Positions 34,335-45,508 of a DNA stretch of 64,000 bases are shown here, one piece after another. The DNA comes from Datnioides undecimradiatus (Eukaryota > Chordata > Actinopteri > Lobotiformes > Datnioididae). The position numbers were made by a program, and so were the translations under genes. Position 1 is the stretch's first letter. Every line of letters begins with the position of its first letter. The notes beneath the pieces were generated by a model. It was not told the DNA's origin and searched no databases. It saw nothing but the letters and a program-made list of their open reading frames with translations. The stretch is from positions 3,097,813 to 3,161,812 of the forward strand of contig WARS01000033.1 of the NCBI GenBank assembly GCA_008933995.1, in the 5' to 3' direction.

Positions 34335-36771
34335 GTAAGTGTGATTCCTGAGGGCTCCATAAAGTTAACAACAGTGACAGGCAGAGTGAGCATTCTTCTC
34401 TCCTGGCATTTTCACGGGCCGCATTTAGAACACAACACATTTGCGGCACTGAAGAGTAATACACAGGGAGATTCACTCGCTGAGTAGAGCTGCTTTTTAC
34501 TTGATGAATGCACTCATCACTGGTAAAATGTTGTTGCTCGCAAAGCTATTGATTTTTGCTTCTGCAGCCTTGGTCCCACAAGCCCCCCTGCTCTAAAATC
34601 AGGGCAACGTAACAAAAACCCATAGAAACTAAAACACCACAGTCCCACAGGAGAACATGCACTGTAATAAAGGGCAGCAAACAAACCAAAAACAACACAT
34701 CCACGTCGCACAAGGACAAGGACATCCGCTTGCAGCAGCTCACACGGAACAGATTTCCTCGTGGCGGCTGGAAAACAGCTTCTGTAATCCGCATTCTCCT
34801 CCGCCAAATTGCGACGAAGCATTTTCCATTTCCCGCTATGATAATGCAGAGGCTCTTGTAATGATATGGAGCAGAAAAGGAGACCCCAAGGTGAGCACGG
34901 GGAAACCCATGTATCATAGCCCAGCCGCTATCTTCACACCCATTCACGAGCCATCAGGCCCCAGTAAAAATAAATTGCTGCACTTCACAGTTCAGTGGAG
35001 GGAAAGAGGCCTTTGTGTGAAGCAAAAAACTCAGCTGGTGACCCGGAGTGCTGCCACTGGAAGGCAAGCCTGCACATGCCCATGTGTATATGCACATAAA
35101 AGAACATGCACATATTACACAGCACTTGATGAAGTGTACCCTGCAACTTGTAAGGATAAAGAGACAGGCAGGTAACCGATTGACCTTGTGAGCTTGCTGA
35201 CATCCTAGCCAGTCGGCCAGGCAACCATCCATCCAAAGAGCAGCAATGTAAATGTGGAGATAGCAGTCACAATGAATGGACCTTTTTGTTAAACATCAGC
35301 AGGTATTCCATAGGAATTCCATATGCTCTCTTTGCAACATCTCCCTCACAGTGTACTGGGGTGTAGTGTACAACAACAACGACACACTCTTTGGAAGTAT
35401 TGGTGTATTGCCAAGATGCTATTTAACGTTTCTGGATTAAGGGGATTTTCCCAGCCTCAATTTCTGATTAACTCATCAAAATGACCTCTGGGTCACAATC
35501 CACTTCTGCTGAACCTTTGAAAACATGTACAATAACACTGACGGGTACAGTTTGAGGGAGAAAAGCAAGTTACCTTAAGCCATGCACTTTATACATAACC
35601 TTTAATTAATTAAGGAGTGCCATTAGTTGTGTTTTGATCTATCTGTTTTATGCAGATTTCAATTTGTGGATAAAAACATTAGAAATGTCAGAAAAAGGGC
35701 ATTTAAAAAAGTCAAAGATTAAAAACAAAATGATGTTGAGATTGTTTAAGGCAGCATGTGACTTAGACGAACACGGGAGCTTCTGCTCCACTGACGAGGC
35801 AGTAGCAACAGTTCTTTAGTGCTGGCTCAGTTCCATGAGGTGCCTCACTGAGCCCCGCCAGCACCACCAGTAGCAGGGCGCTGGTACTAGCTCAGCTAAA
35901 TGGAGTGCAGTCATTTTTGATGAGTTTGCTGTGAGAAGAGTCCACTGGACCAAGATAACCCCAGTCTGTCCAAGTCTGAGCGAGCCGGGAGATAAAATCA
36001 TACAGTTTGTCCGCAGCTCATCAAAAGAAAGCTGATTGATGCGGTGCTGAACCATCCGTGCCTCTGCAGCTTTTTGAATTTTGCACAAAAGATCAGGCTG
36101 GTACAAATATATTTGAAAAAAGTATTTAATAATGTTTTTCATCAGTTATTAGGGGAGCACTCAATAGATTTTGTGTCTTGAAGAAAACAAATATAGAGTA
36201 AGTAAAACACAAAACCTATTTGTCCTGATTTTGGCCTGCACTAACAAAATATAACCTCTAAATCATTACACCCTTATTTCTTTAAGTGCTCAACATATAT
36301 GAATTCATCATGCATTCCTATCAATCCATCACCTCAACAAGACAAAAACAGAGATTAGGTCTGCATTGCATTACGTAGTTCCCAAGGACCATGCTGCACT
36401 GAGCTTTAGAAGCATTCCGAGCATAGCAGATAATGTAATATTGAATTGGGCTCAAACACAGAACTGATTGGATATACTATGTGTGGTAGCATAGCAACAG
36501 TTGCTGGAGCAGCAAGCTCACTACCTAATGCTGTGCAGTGGTGACTGTAGGACCGGCTGCTCAGAAGATCATTACGAGGTGACACACATGCTCAGCACTG
36601 ATAGCGCATAGTCTTTACAGTGTTTACACATCCAGCATGACTTTACACTGGTTGGATTGCTTATGGTGCGTAAAGTCTAATCTTGCATGCAGGTGATGAA
36701 ATCCCTCCCATTTACGTAGTCAGGTATAGCAGGTTTGTCGCCATGGTAACAAAAACAAACTTGAGATTTGG
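34335..36771. other. putative intron 4, left part; unsupported long ORF
   Basis: A 172-codon + frame at 34657-35175 is the longest frame on this strand of the region. Its translation has no recognisable domain, and no good acceptor and donor pair frames it. A 108-codon minus ORF at 35816-36142 is also unassigned. The stretch 34800-34890 could be a conserved non-coding element, which only alignment can show. Confidence 0.35.
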
Positions 36772-36830
36772 TTAGTTTTAGGAAAGAAAGCTGCTTGGTT
36801 TGGTTTAGGAAAAGTAACTTGGTGACTTTG
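36772..36830 (+). repeat. 'ggtttaggaaaag' repeat fragment
   Basis: 'ttggttagttttaggaaag' followed by 'cttggtttggtttaggaaaa' is a short direct repeat typical of a dispersed teleost family. Only about 60 bases are clear. Confidence 0.45.
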
Positions 36831-37386
36831 TATGAAATTTTGAGTTCGACAACCTGAGATGAGTACCTTCACCTTTGAACAAACAGAGTTAAATTTGTCA
36901 AATATTTAAATAGTTTATACTTTACCTCTGTGCTTGCTAGCAGTCTCCTTTTTCACTTCATGTATTGGAACATTGCTAAGTTTGTTAGTGTTACTAGGTA
37001 CTAGTTACTACTATCAAAGTCCAATGGGCCTTCAGGTTGTTTTATCCAAAAGAGCACGATGGTATCAGTTTGTTTTTGGGGATATGCCATTGAATAAGTG
37101 TGAAATTACTTTTAATTTTTTTTAATTTGGAACAGTAATATGCTATTTTTATTGAAGCTAATTTAGTCATGCACTTAAGAATGTTTAATGTAAAACTCTT
37201 TAATGCCAGTTGATGTCCACTGCGTTCAGCCTGCGTACCACAGGAAAACAATGAAAAAACATCTCCTGATTCCTGACTAAATATGCTGTTTTCAGTACTA
37301 CGCACTGTGACAAAGCTTTCTCCATTACTACATCATTCTCAGCAGCCATCAGTGAAATGAGCACCAGAGTGACATGAGGAGGAATA
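36831..37386. other. no gene recognised
   Basis: AT-rich, unassigned. Confidence 0.4.
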
Positions 37387-37410
37387 CCTCCTCCTCCTCC
37401 TCCTCCTCCT
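37387..37410 (+). repeat. (CCT)8 trinucleotide repeat
   Basis: Eight CCT units followed by CTT units. It produces a poly-Gly run in a minus-strand ORF that is not a gene. Confidence 0.95.
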
Positions 37411-40400
37411 CTTCTTCTCATTCAAAGGTCTGTGGGAGTCCTGGGTCCTGTTCTCTTTCCCATTCTCTCTGTGGGTTCCTCTGTGCGACAGCTTAATGCC
37501 CAGGCTGTTGCTGGACCATTACCCAAATCCATCTCCTCGACATGGCATGTCAGACCTCACAGACAGCGGGTGCTCGCGTCTGAAAGCAGCATGTTTTTAA
37601 AGCCTTCACCGCAGGGCTTAAGGGCTTGTGCATGGCGCCGGAGAGAGGTGGTGGGATTTACACGGCTGAGGAAGAAGATACTGTGAACAGGATCTTTGCT
37701 GGTGTCATGGAATGGTTTATTAATAGACAATTGATTTCATAAAACAGAGTCTATCTTGAAGAGAATCTACTGTCATGACAATCTACTGTCAGGAAGGAGG
37801 AAAATAAACTTTTTGCACCCAGCATTGCTGCATCAAATGCATCCTGGGACATCTGCACCTTCATAGTGTCCTCAAAGAATCACCATCTAAATTTAGAGAG
37901 ACCAAAGACGGCGAGAGAACAAACAGATGCTGTTGCAGTGACAGCAATGTCAGCACAAGAGCAAGTGCAGGTTTTGTTTGCGTATACAAACGATCCTCAT
38001 TAAGTCACACGGAGAATAAAGCAAATGGGAGAGCGAGACAGGACGAGAAAAGAAGGCATGTCAAGACAGTCTCATATAAGTGAGCGGCAACTTAAATTGC
38101 CATTTGTTTTCCGAAAAGGAGTAACGACAAGTTGACAGAGCAATCAAAGCACAATGCCGTCGATGGAGAATGCGGCCATTACTGTGTGCACTGAACCGAG
38201 CCAAATTGGCTATTTCAATGGCACAGTTTCAGAGGCAGGCAATGGAAGCATAATATCTTAAAAGTACAAGCTATTAGAATACAAACAGAGCAGCCTCGCA
38301 CACCTTCCCTCTGCTCAGCCATCCTCAGGAGCAAAAATACATAATAAGCCTTTGTTATTTATTGAGAATGACAATGGAGCTAAACATGCTCGTTCTTGCA
38401 CCAGTCCTCACTTTACATTTAAAGTGAATTTGGTTCTTTACAATGTTACAGTGAATGAATGACTTAAGTTATAACCTTGTCTGACAACCCTCTCTGCATC
38501 ACATATGATGGGTAATATAGTGGACCGTGGTCAACGACCCGACTCAAATGCTGTCCTATACAGTCCTTAAAACAAAGAAATGATTGATATTTGTTGAAAG
38601 TTGCCCATCTTTAGCCATCACAGCACTGCTTTAGCAGGCCAGGAAACCCACAGACCAATAGCACGCATTGTAAATCATCTCATATGAGGCTACTTAGCCA
38701 ATCAAGTCCATGCACACCAACAACCATTGCAAATGGAGTCAGTAAGTGACATATACAGTAGATAAACATGTGGCACCAGCTGACCACCAGGCAGAGAAAT
38801 ATGTAAGACAGACAGCAGTACCTCCACATGGTGTGCTCTAAAAAGAGAAAAAGTAAAAAACAGAGGTTTAATCAAGGATGGACGGACCCTTATATGTTGG
38901 TTCTCCCCACAGGCACTTCAAAACCAATATCATATCTGAGACCATGGCATTTATTAGGAGCAGCAATGTGAAGCGCCACTACTAGACAAAGCACAGAGCA
39001 TCTTTTGAGGAAACAAATCTACTCCTCCACCCACAAATTGAACATAGAGAGGCCATAATCAATATTTCTCTGTTAATAAAGGATCACATGGCTGGTTGGA
39101 TGTGACAAGGGTCATTCAAAGTGATGAACTCAAAAACAGCTGAGGAGGAATGGCAAGGCCACGTGAAGGAGAAATGTCAGTCACACACCTGCACTGTAAT
39201 ATGCTTCCCCACATGATGCCTCAGCACAGCTATCCCTCATTACATGCCTACTGATTTAGCCATTTAGGAGCTAGCCCCTGGTCTTCCTCCAGGTTCATCC
39301 TGAGAACATAGATCAGATCAACGTGAAGACTTCTTGTGCAAGACTTTATTTCTAAAATGCATTGAGACTTTTAGGTTTTTTAGCTTTACTGTCTTACTAT
39401 GCAGTTAAAATTTGGCTATGCTGACTGTGGTTCCTCTCACCTCATGTTTTGCAGGAAGGACAGGCAGGGAGTGGGAGTTGCAGAGCCTGGTGCTGGCTGC
39501 CCCCCTACTTTCTGCTTAGCAGGGTGCATAGATGGGAATGGGCCATCCTGGATGTCCTGTTACACAAGACTGCACATGGCAGGTGATCAAGCTCCGCTAC
39601 TCAAGACCATAGATCCACAGTAGATAGCAAAGCCTATTTGAAACCGAGCAAAGCTTAAATCCTGGAACCTTAGAGGAGGAGGTGTGGTTGTTCATGTTTT
39701 AAATGGAGAGCTTCTTATCACTCCAGCTGTGCATTCATATGTGGCTAAGACTGGCTTTATTAGTGCACTCATGGGGCACGGTGGAGTAACACTTCACTTG
39801 TTTTGTGATCCGGCAAAGCCACTTTGTTTGCAAACTTACAACCCTTGGAAGCTCAAAGACAAAACTGCAATCACAATCTCTTTGGAATATGTGATTTAAA
39901 CATTACACCTCTAATGATGTACAACATATTATCTTGTGTTGCTGTGGTGCCATCACTGTGAAATCCTTACACTAAGACACCTAATTACAATTCCTCCTCA
40001 GCCCGGACAGACCCATTACAGAGCTGCTACTGTGACCAGTGGCAGTGGAGCTGCAATGTCATTAAAACTGAATAGTAATGATAGTAATCAGAGGGCAGAC
40101 ACCCTATTCAGCTAAATCTTTATTGGTAATTTACAGTACATGTGAACATTGACAGAAAACACAACAGAAAAATGTGACTTTAGACATTAAAACAATATGA
40201 CAGCAGATGGGAGATGCTGTGGTTGAGATCATAATTACAACAGATAATGTGCATGTACCTGCATGCATTTGAAGGATGAAGGCATAGAATGGGAAGAAGC
40301 AGAAGCAGGTTAAATAAAGCAGGTTTGGGGAACAGCCAGAGTGATCAAACAGGAATGAGGATACACAATATCAGCATCATTGAAAATGGCTGCAACATCA

Positions 40401-41282
40401 CTGATGACAGTGTTCTGTTATGGAAAAGACAGAATCACACAACAGCAGAGGTCAGCTCAAGTTAAAAAGTAAAAAATTAATAATTAATGAGGCATACCAA
40501 GAAGAGAGGTATGACATTAAGATGATGTGATGACTTTGCAACAGAGAGCGGTCAGATTCTCTGTGATATTGCACTGCACAAGAACCAGGCTTGAAAAACA
40601 TGGCTGAAATGGAAACTTACAATAAAATGATATTAAAACAATAGAAAATCAGAAGCAGTATCTCACAATAAATGTTCAAAAACAACAAAAGCCAAAAGCT
40701 GAGGTCACAGCACACCTGTGCGTCACCGTCTGCAGAGGGAAAACCTCTTGCGTTGCTTCCATCAAGGGACTAAGGTGTGTTGTCACATCACATATCACAC
40801 CTTAGTGCATTTCTAGAAGTACTAATTGGATGGAAGTGTTGTAAAGGAGATATTGGTGATAATGAGATGGCTCGTTAGGCTCCGTCATGGCTGACAGGTG
40901 TAATGATGTGGTTCACCTGCAGCATTAAAAATGGGTGAGGGGGCAGTAAATCGAGGTTTGTCTTCATATGACAGCACTCCTAAACCGTTAGCATGTTTGT
41001 CACAAGACTGAACAAATGTACAGGTGCAAGTGATAAGTGTGAAGTGCTTGCTGACATGAAACCTTATCTCTACCATTTCTCCTTCTCCTTTAACACCTTT
41101 TCCCTCTTTCTTTCATTATCACTCCTCCCCCCTCAGTGAAGCAATTAGCAGCTAGCACCCGAGCTAACGAAGTCACGGCTAATTTCAGCTTCATCTTGGA
41201 TTCTGCTCCGGTGCAAATGATCAGCGTGCTGGGGCTGCATTATTCAGACGTGTCCCTGTCACACAGATGTTGGGATGCAGGT
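37411..41282. other. putative intron 4, right part
   Basis: Noted: a 12-base direct repeat 'aatctactgtca' at 37764 and 37780, and a weak exon-like segment at 39455-39582. That segment has a strong acceptor 'cctcatgttttgcag', one open frame and a poor donor 'gcag|gtgatc'. It does not fit the phase of exon 5 and is not called. No repeats were named. Confidence 0.35.
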
Positions 41283-41317
41283 GCACACGCACGCACACAC
41301 ACACACACACACACACA
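41283..41317 (+). repeat. (CA)n microsatellite
   Basis: About 16 CA units with two early CG interruptions. Confidence 0.96.
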
Positions 41318-42009
41318 TACCAACAAATTGATAATTTGATCAAAAATGACTGCTTCCCAAAAGAATCAAGACCAGCAACCTACACCCGTTTATAATTGAT
41401 TCGCTTTTTAGCTGATGATTATAATAACACGCCTGCTTCAAAATCATTATTTGAATTTTGATTTTATGCACTAATTAATTTTAGAGTGGATGGTATTTGT
41501 CTGCTTAGAAGGATCAGAATTTATTCAATTCACTTTCTGCTATTTCATCTATCCAATGAGCATGGCTGCATTATCGATAATGTGAGGGTCTTAGGCCCCA
41601 GAAGCTTTGGGACCCTAAAATGCTCTGCATTATTATCTGATCCTTACAGTTTGTGTTGTAGAAGGATCTAGTTATAAACATTCTTTAAATACATGCAAAC
41701 CACTCTCAAATTGTGCATATTTCTATATTTAAATGAGTAACTTTCTTACTTAAAGGTATATTGTAGTAAACATAATGCACAGAGATGGTGCTAATAGTTT
41801 TTATAGGGCACCATCAAATGAATATCTGGCAATGGCAATAAAAAGTACCATACAGGATGTAAAATGCCTAATATTCCTTCATCTTAAAGCATTACCACTA
41901 ATAAAAGACACTTTACCATCTGGGCTACCATCCACTATTCACTGCTATTGTATTGTATTCTACTTTACCCAAACGTGTCATGCAGCATTTACTTAAAACA
42001 CAGAGACAG
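41318..42009. other. no gene recognised
   Basis: AT-rich, with two short ORFs of no known family. Confidence 0.4.
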
Positions 42010-42170
42010 GGGCTGTTTGGTGGCTGGGGTGTTTGTAATACTGTCCATGTAATCCCTGCGTCACCGGTTCAAGTCCGACCGGGGAACTTTGGCCCCTCCC
42101 TTCCTTCATTTCCCATCAGTCGTCAACTGTCACTGTGTACTAAAGGCAATGATTCAGAAAGGATTTAAGA
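42010..42170 (+). repeat. tRNA-derived SINE
   Basis: 'gggctgtttggtggctgggg' stands where a tRNA A-box region is expected and 'ccggttcaagtccgaccgg' is a clear B-box. The body 'catttcccatcagtcgtcaa', 'ctgtcactgtgtactaaagg' and an AT-rich end follow. The cloverleaf is broken, so this is a SINE head and not a tRNA gene. Confidence 0.75.
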
Positions 42171-42618
42171 TTGTGTGAGACAGGAAGTGACAATCTCAAA
42201 AATAGCTAAAGTAGCTAAAAATATCGGAAAATGGCCTCAAGAGTGATCAAAGTATTGACGCAAGTCAGGCTGCTTTGGAAACCGACACAATCAATAACCA
42301 ATTCACACTTATTCATACAGTCACCCATTGCCCTGATGGGGTTGACAGTTAACAAAGCCGCGATAGTTATGGATAATCACTACATTTATTGTTCTATGCG
42401 TGGAATGGGTAACCATGGTATGAGGACCATCATGCAGTGTGATCAAGTGCTGTCACATTCGTAGGAATTTAAATGTGCCTTCCCTCGGACAAATAATGTT
42501 GCTGACATTATTTTTGTTATTTTAACTTTACATTTAACCCCTGTAACATCACTTTTCCCATCAGTTCACTGTTAAAATTAATAATAGCTGTATTAATGCA
42601 AAATAATACTAACAATAA
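42171..42618. other. no gene recognised
   Basis: Unassigned sequence between two SINEs. Confidence 0.4.
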
Positions 42619-42735
42619 GGGGGGGCACTGCGGCGTCGTGGTTAGCACCTCGCCTCACAGCAAGGTTCGATTCCCGACCGGGTCTTTTCTGTGTTGAGTT
42701 TGCATGTTCTCTTTGTGTCATGTAGCATGTAGACA
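42619..42735 (+). repeat. tRNA-derived SINE, 5' fragment
   Basis: 'ggcactgcggcgtcgtggtt', 'agcacctcgcctcacagcaa', the B-box 'ggttcgattcccgaccggg' and 'gtgttgagtttgcatgttct' are the start of a widespread teleost SINE. The body stops near 42735. The tail seen at 590-637 is of the type this family carries. Confidence 0.8.
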
Positions 42736-44315
42736 CACGAAGCTGTACACTCAGCGTTGCTCTGATCACATGTTGCACCTCTGCTGACTCACTTTGGAGG
42801 TAAGTTAGCCCGCAAGCCCACATCTTTGTTGTCATCATACTATAAGACAGGTTTTTTGTATAAAGAACTTCCTCACACTGCTTCTCAGATGCTTTGGTGT
42901 CACAATCGGCAATTCAGGACAGCTTTGCTCACTAGTGTAATCCTTTTGATAGTGCAGGGTTCAAGAAGGTTTCACCATTTTAAGAATACTCCACCAGTCT
43001 AGGATTGAACTCAGCAGTGGACTCCCGTTTGACTGCTATGACATGTTTCAGTATACTCCATCAACTTCACGGCACCACTATGAACCTTCAGCTACTTCAT
43101 CTTCACATACCAGTCAAAGATGCTCACACCCCATGAAAAAATAAGGAAATTGAAACAACTGAACAGAATCAGAGGAAGACATTTGCCGTCAGTCTCTGCG
43201 CTCCCAACAGCAGATGTTACGCTCTCAACACGTTCCAAATAGCTGCAGGGCAAGACTGCAATATATCTGAGTGATTCCTCAGCACTACAAGAGTTAAGTT
43301 CACCATTCTCTGAATTTGTTATTTCACTGTAAAGCCAGAAATAATGTCATTTCAGTGCAGTGAGCACCACAAACAAAATGCAATTCACCTCTACTGTATT
43401 GGGGTCGAGGCAGAAATGATGGATATTTCAAAACCTGGACAAATGGTGCGTTGACCCTTCTCTGGCTGAGTCGGGCTGATATTTAAAAAAATGTATTTGG
43501 GTAGGAAAGATAGTGACTTCTGCAGGGCAAGACCAATGTCTGCAATTTAAAACTGAATGTATCATATGATTTGGAGAACATTTGACCAATTTTGGACCTG
43601 GACTCATGTTCCTGACATATGACAACAGCTTTTATCATGACTTGTATCATTCTATATACAAACACTGCATGTTGCCCTGTAGTTGTGTTCACTGGCAGCT
43701 ATAAAAGGCTGATACTGACCTTAAATATCCTGATGACTGCTCATCTACACTTAGAAACACTTCTTACTTGCTTTGCTTTGTACTCCTAATCATCTGCTGT
43801 GAGCCTGACTCAGTTCAAAACTATTTTGAGCAGACTTCACACTTTCCAACACCAGCGGGTTCATAGTTTCAGTAATTAATATTAAAATAATCAAACCAAG
43901 GCACGTGGAAAGAAAAACTGTAAGATTAATGAAATGATCTGATGGAGGAGCAGCGCACGTTATTCCATGAGTGATGTTTTGGCAACAACATGCCTTCTTC
44001 AGAGAACCATGGTAATGTCTCATTTATCATATATGGTAGAAAATGGATATGAAAGATAATAAATGTTGAAATAAGGAAAAGGAATGCACTTTGTTGAAAC
44101 ATCAGCTTATGTGATTAAATAAATGTGGTATAATCTCGATGACTTGTTTGCTGTACTCAGACTAACCTATAGCCATACAGCATTTAGTAATGCATTATGC
44201 AATATTAGCTAATACATTATGTCCTGCATTATAATCATCCTATGTAAATCGTTTGCATACTTGCATTGTTGTGGGCTGACAGTAAATGATCAACATTATC
44301 ATAATGTATTTTTAG
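42736..44315. other. no gene; possible retroelement fragment at 43885-44015
   Basis: On the minus strand, 'gaagaaggcatgttgttgcc' followed by 'aaaacatcac' resembles a motif common in the 3' parts of teleost repeats. This is too weak to name. The rest is unassigned. Confidence 0.35.
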
Positions 44316-45182
44316 TAGGGGTCGGACTTGATTAAAAAAATTAATCTAATTAATTAGAGGCTTTGTAATTAATCTCAATTAATCACATTTTAATCGCATA
44401 ACAATATTTGCCCCAAAAAGCAACATTTTTTAATTTAAATGGATTTTAGTGGACGACAGAACCAAATAATAGATAAAGACATGAATATTGTAAACTCAAG
44501 CTCTTTTAATGTGTGGAAAAATGCATTTAATTGCATTTCAATTCAAAACAGTAGAAAAAGAAATAGAAAATATCCCTGGACAAAACTGGACAGACCTAAA
44601 GTTAAAGTACCATTTTAAGTACTTTTTCAGAACAGTATTGACTTTAAATGGTTAAAAAAAACAACAACAAACAATTCAACATAAAGTGCAATTTCTACTT
44701 CTTTCTTCTTCTGGTAAAACAACTAGAAATATAAGTGGTCATTTGACAGGCTTAAATCTCCTTTAAACTTACTCTTAGCACAAATTATTTTGTACATTAG
44801 GCACTTAATAATTTTGGTCCTAAAGCCAGTCATTTAATCGAATTTGGGCTGCCGACACCTGTTGTTTGTACTCGGACCAGGACTGCTAGCGCTAACAGCT
44901 CCGGCGGTTTCTGTGCTCGCTGCAACATGCTTTGCATTTAGACGGTACCACAGGGTTGAAGTGCATCAGTCCTAACAACACGCTTTCATCCAATTTCTCC
45001 TTTTTGGTAGCCATTAGCCGAGCTCTGACGTGTGCATCAGTGTAATCGGTGTACTCGAAAATCGTGCACTGACAAACGTTCCGCGTTGTTTGGAATGCAA
45101 ACTACGATTAAATGCGTTAATTTTTTTAACGCGTTGATTTTTTTTGTAATTAATTAATTGTAATTAACGCGTAAAACCCCTA
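44316..45182 (+). mobile_element. non-autonomous hAT-like element
   Basis: The ends are TAGGGGTCGGACTTG... and, inverted, TAGGGGTTTTACGCG.... Both are followed by AT-rich palindromic stretches of ATTAATTAAT type and a GCGTTAA motif at the right end. Flanking octamers ATTTTTAG (44308-44315) and GTTTTTAC (45183-45190) agree at six of eight bases and fit the hAT target pattern nTnnnnAn. The 867-base interior has no transposase-sized ORF, so the element would need an enzyme supplied elsewhere. Inner sequence 44860-45100 is GC-richer and may be captured or ancestral transposon DNA. It ends 216 bases before candidate exon 5. Confidence 0.75.
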
Positions 45183-45406
45183 GTTTTTACAGTTTGCAAA
45201 TTCACAAATTGATATTGAAATGTTTTTTTCTAAGATGATAAAACTTTTTGTTTTTGGAGCTGTTTCACCACCCTTGCTAAATTATTAGAATTTTTACAGC
45301 TGTGAGCAGCTCTTCATTTTCAGTTTGTGCATTGCCTTGTTGGAAAATGGTGCATCAACGGCAAAAATTAACTGCGTTTAAGTTTTGCATTCTGTCCCCT
45401 TTACAG
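45183..45406. promoter_or_regulatory. 3' splice-site region of candidate exon 5
   Basis: The last 30 bases form 'gcattctgtcccctttacag', a strong pyrimidine tract with AG at 45405-45406. Nothing else is assigned. Confidence 0.4.
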
Positions 45407-45508
45407 TGTGATCGTGCAACACAGTGAAACCCCGCTCAGGATCATGACGCAGCATCGAGTTGGGACACAGCAAGTGTACAGGCTCAGTGCTCTGCTGGGC
45501 TGTACCAA
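45407..45508 (+). CDS. candidate internal exon 5 of unrecognised gene
   Basis: This 102-base segment has the best splice sites of the set: 'ctgtcccctttacag' before and 'taccaa|gtaagtatg' after. Only one of three frames is open. It takes one base to finish the codon opened by exon 4, reads VIVQHSETPLRIMTQHRV, then GTQQVYRLSALLGCT, and leaves two bases. Length is a multiple of three, so it is skippable like exon 4. Codon choice looks ordinary and composition is GC-richer than the surrounding DNA. The sequence is not one I can place in a family. The next exon would have to start with one base; 49454 and 54869 are both possible. Confidence 0.45.

Noticed and set aside
39455-39582. Exon-like segment with strong acceptor and open frame
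   Set aside because: Its donor (gtgatc) is weak and its end phase does not fit the next candidate exon at 45407.
42025-42095. Possible tRNA gene
   Set aside because: A good B-box is present, but the acceptor and anticodon stems do not form and a SINE body follows.
42619-42690. Possible tRNA gene
   Set aside because: Head of a known type of tRNA-derived SINE; the body 'gagtttgcatgttct' follows.
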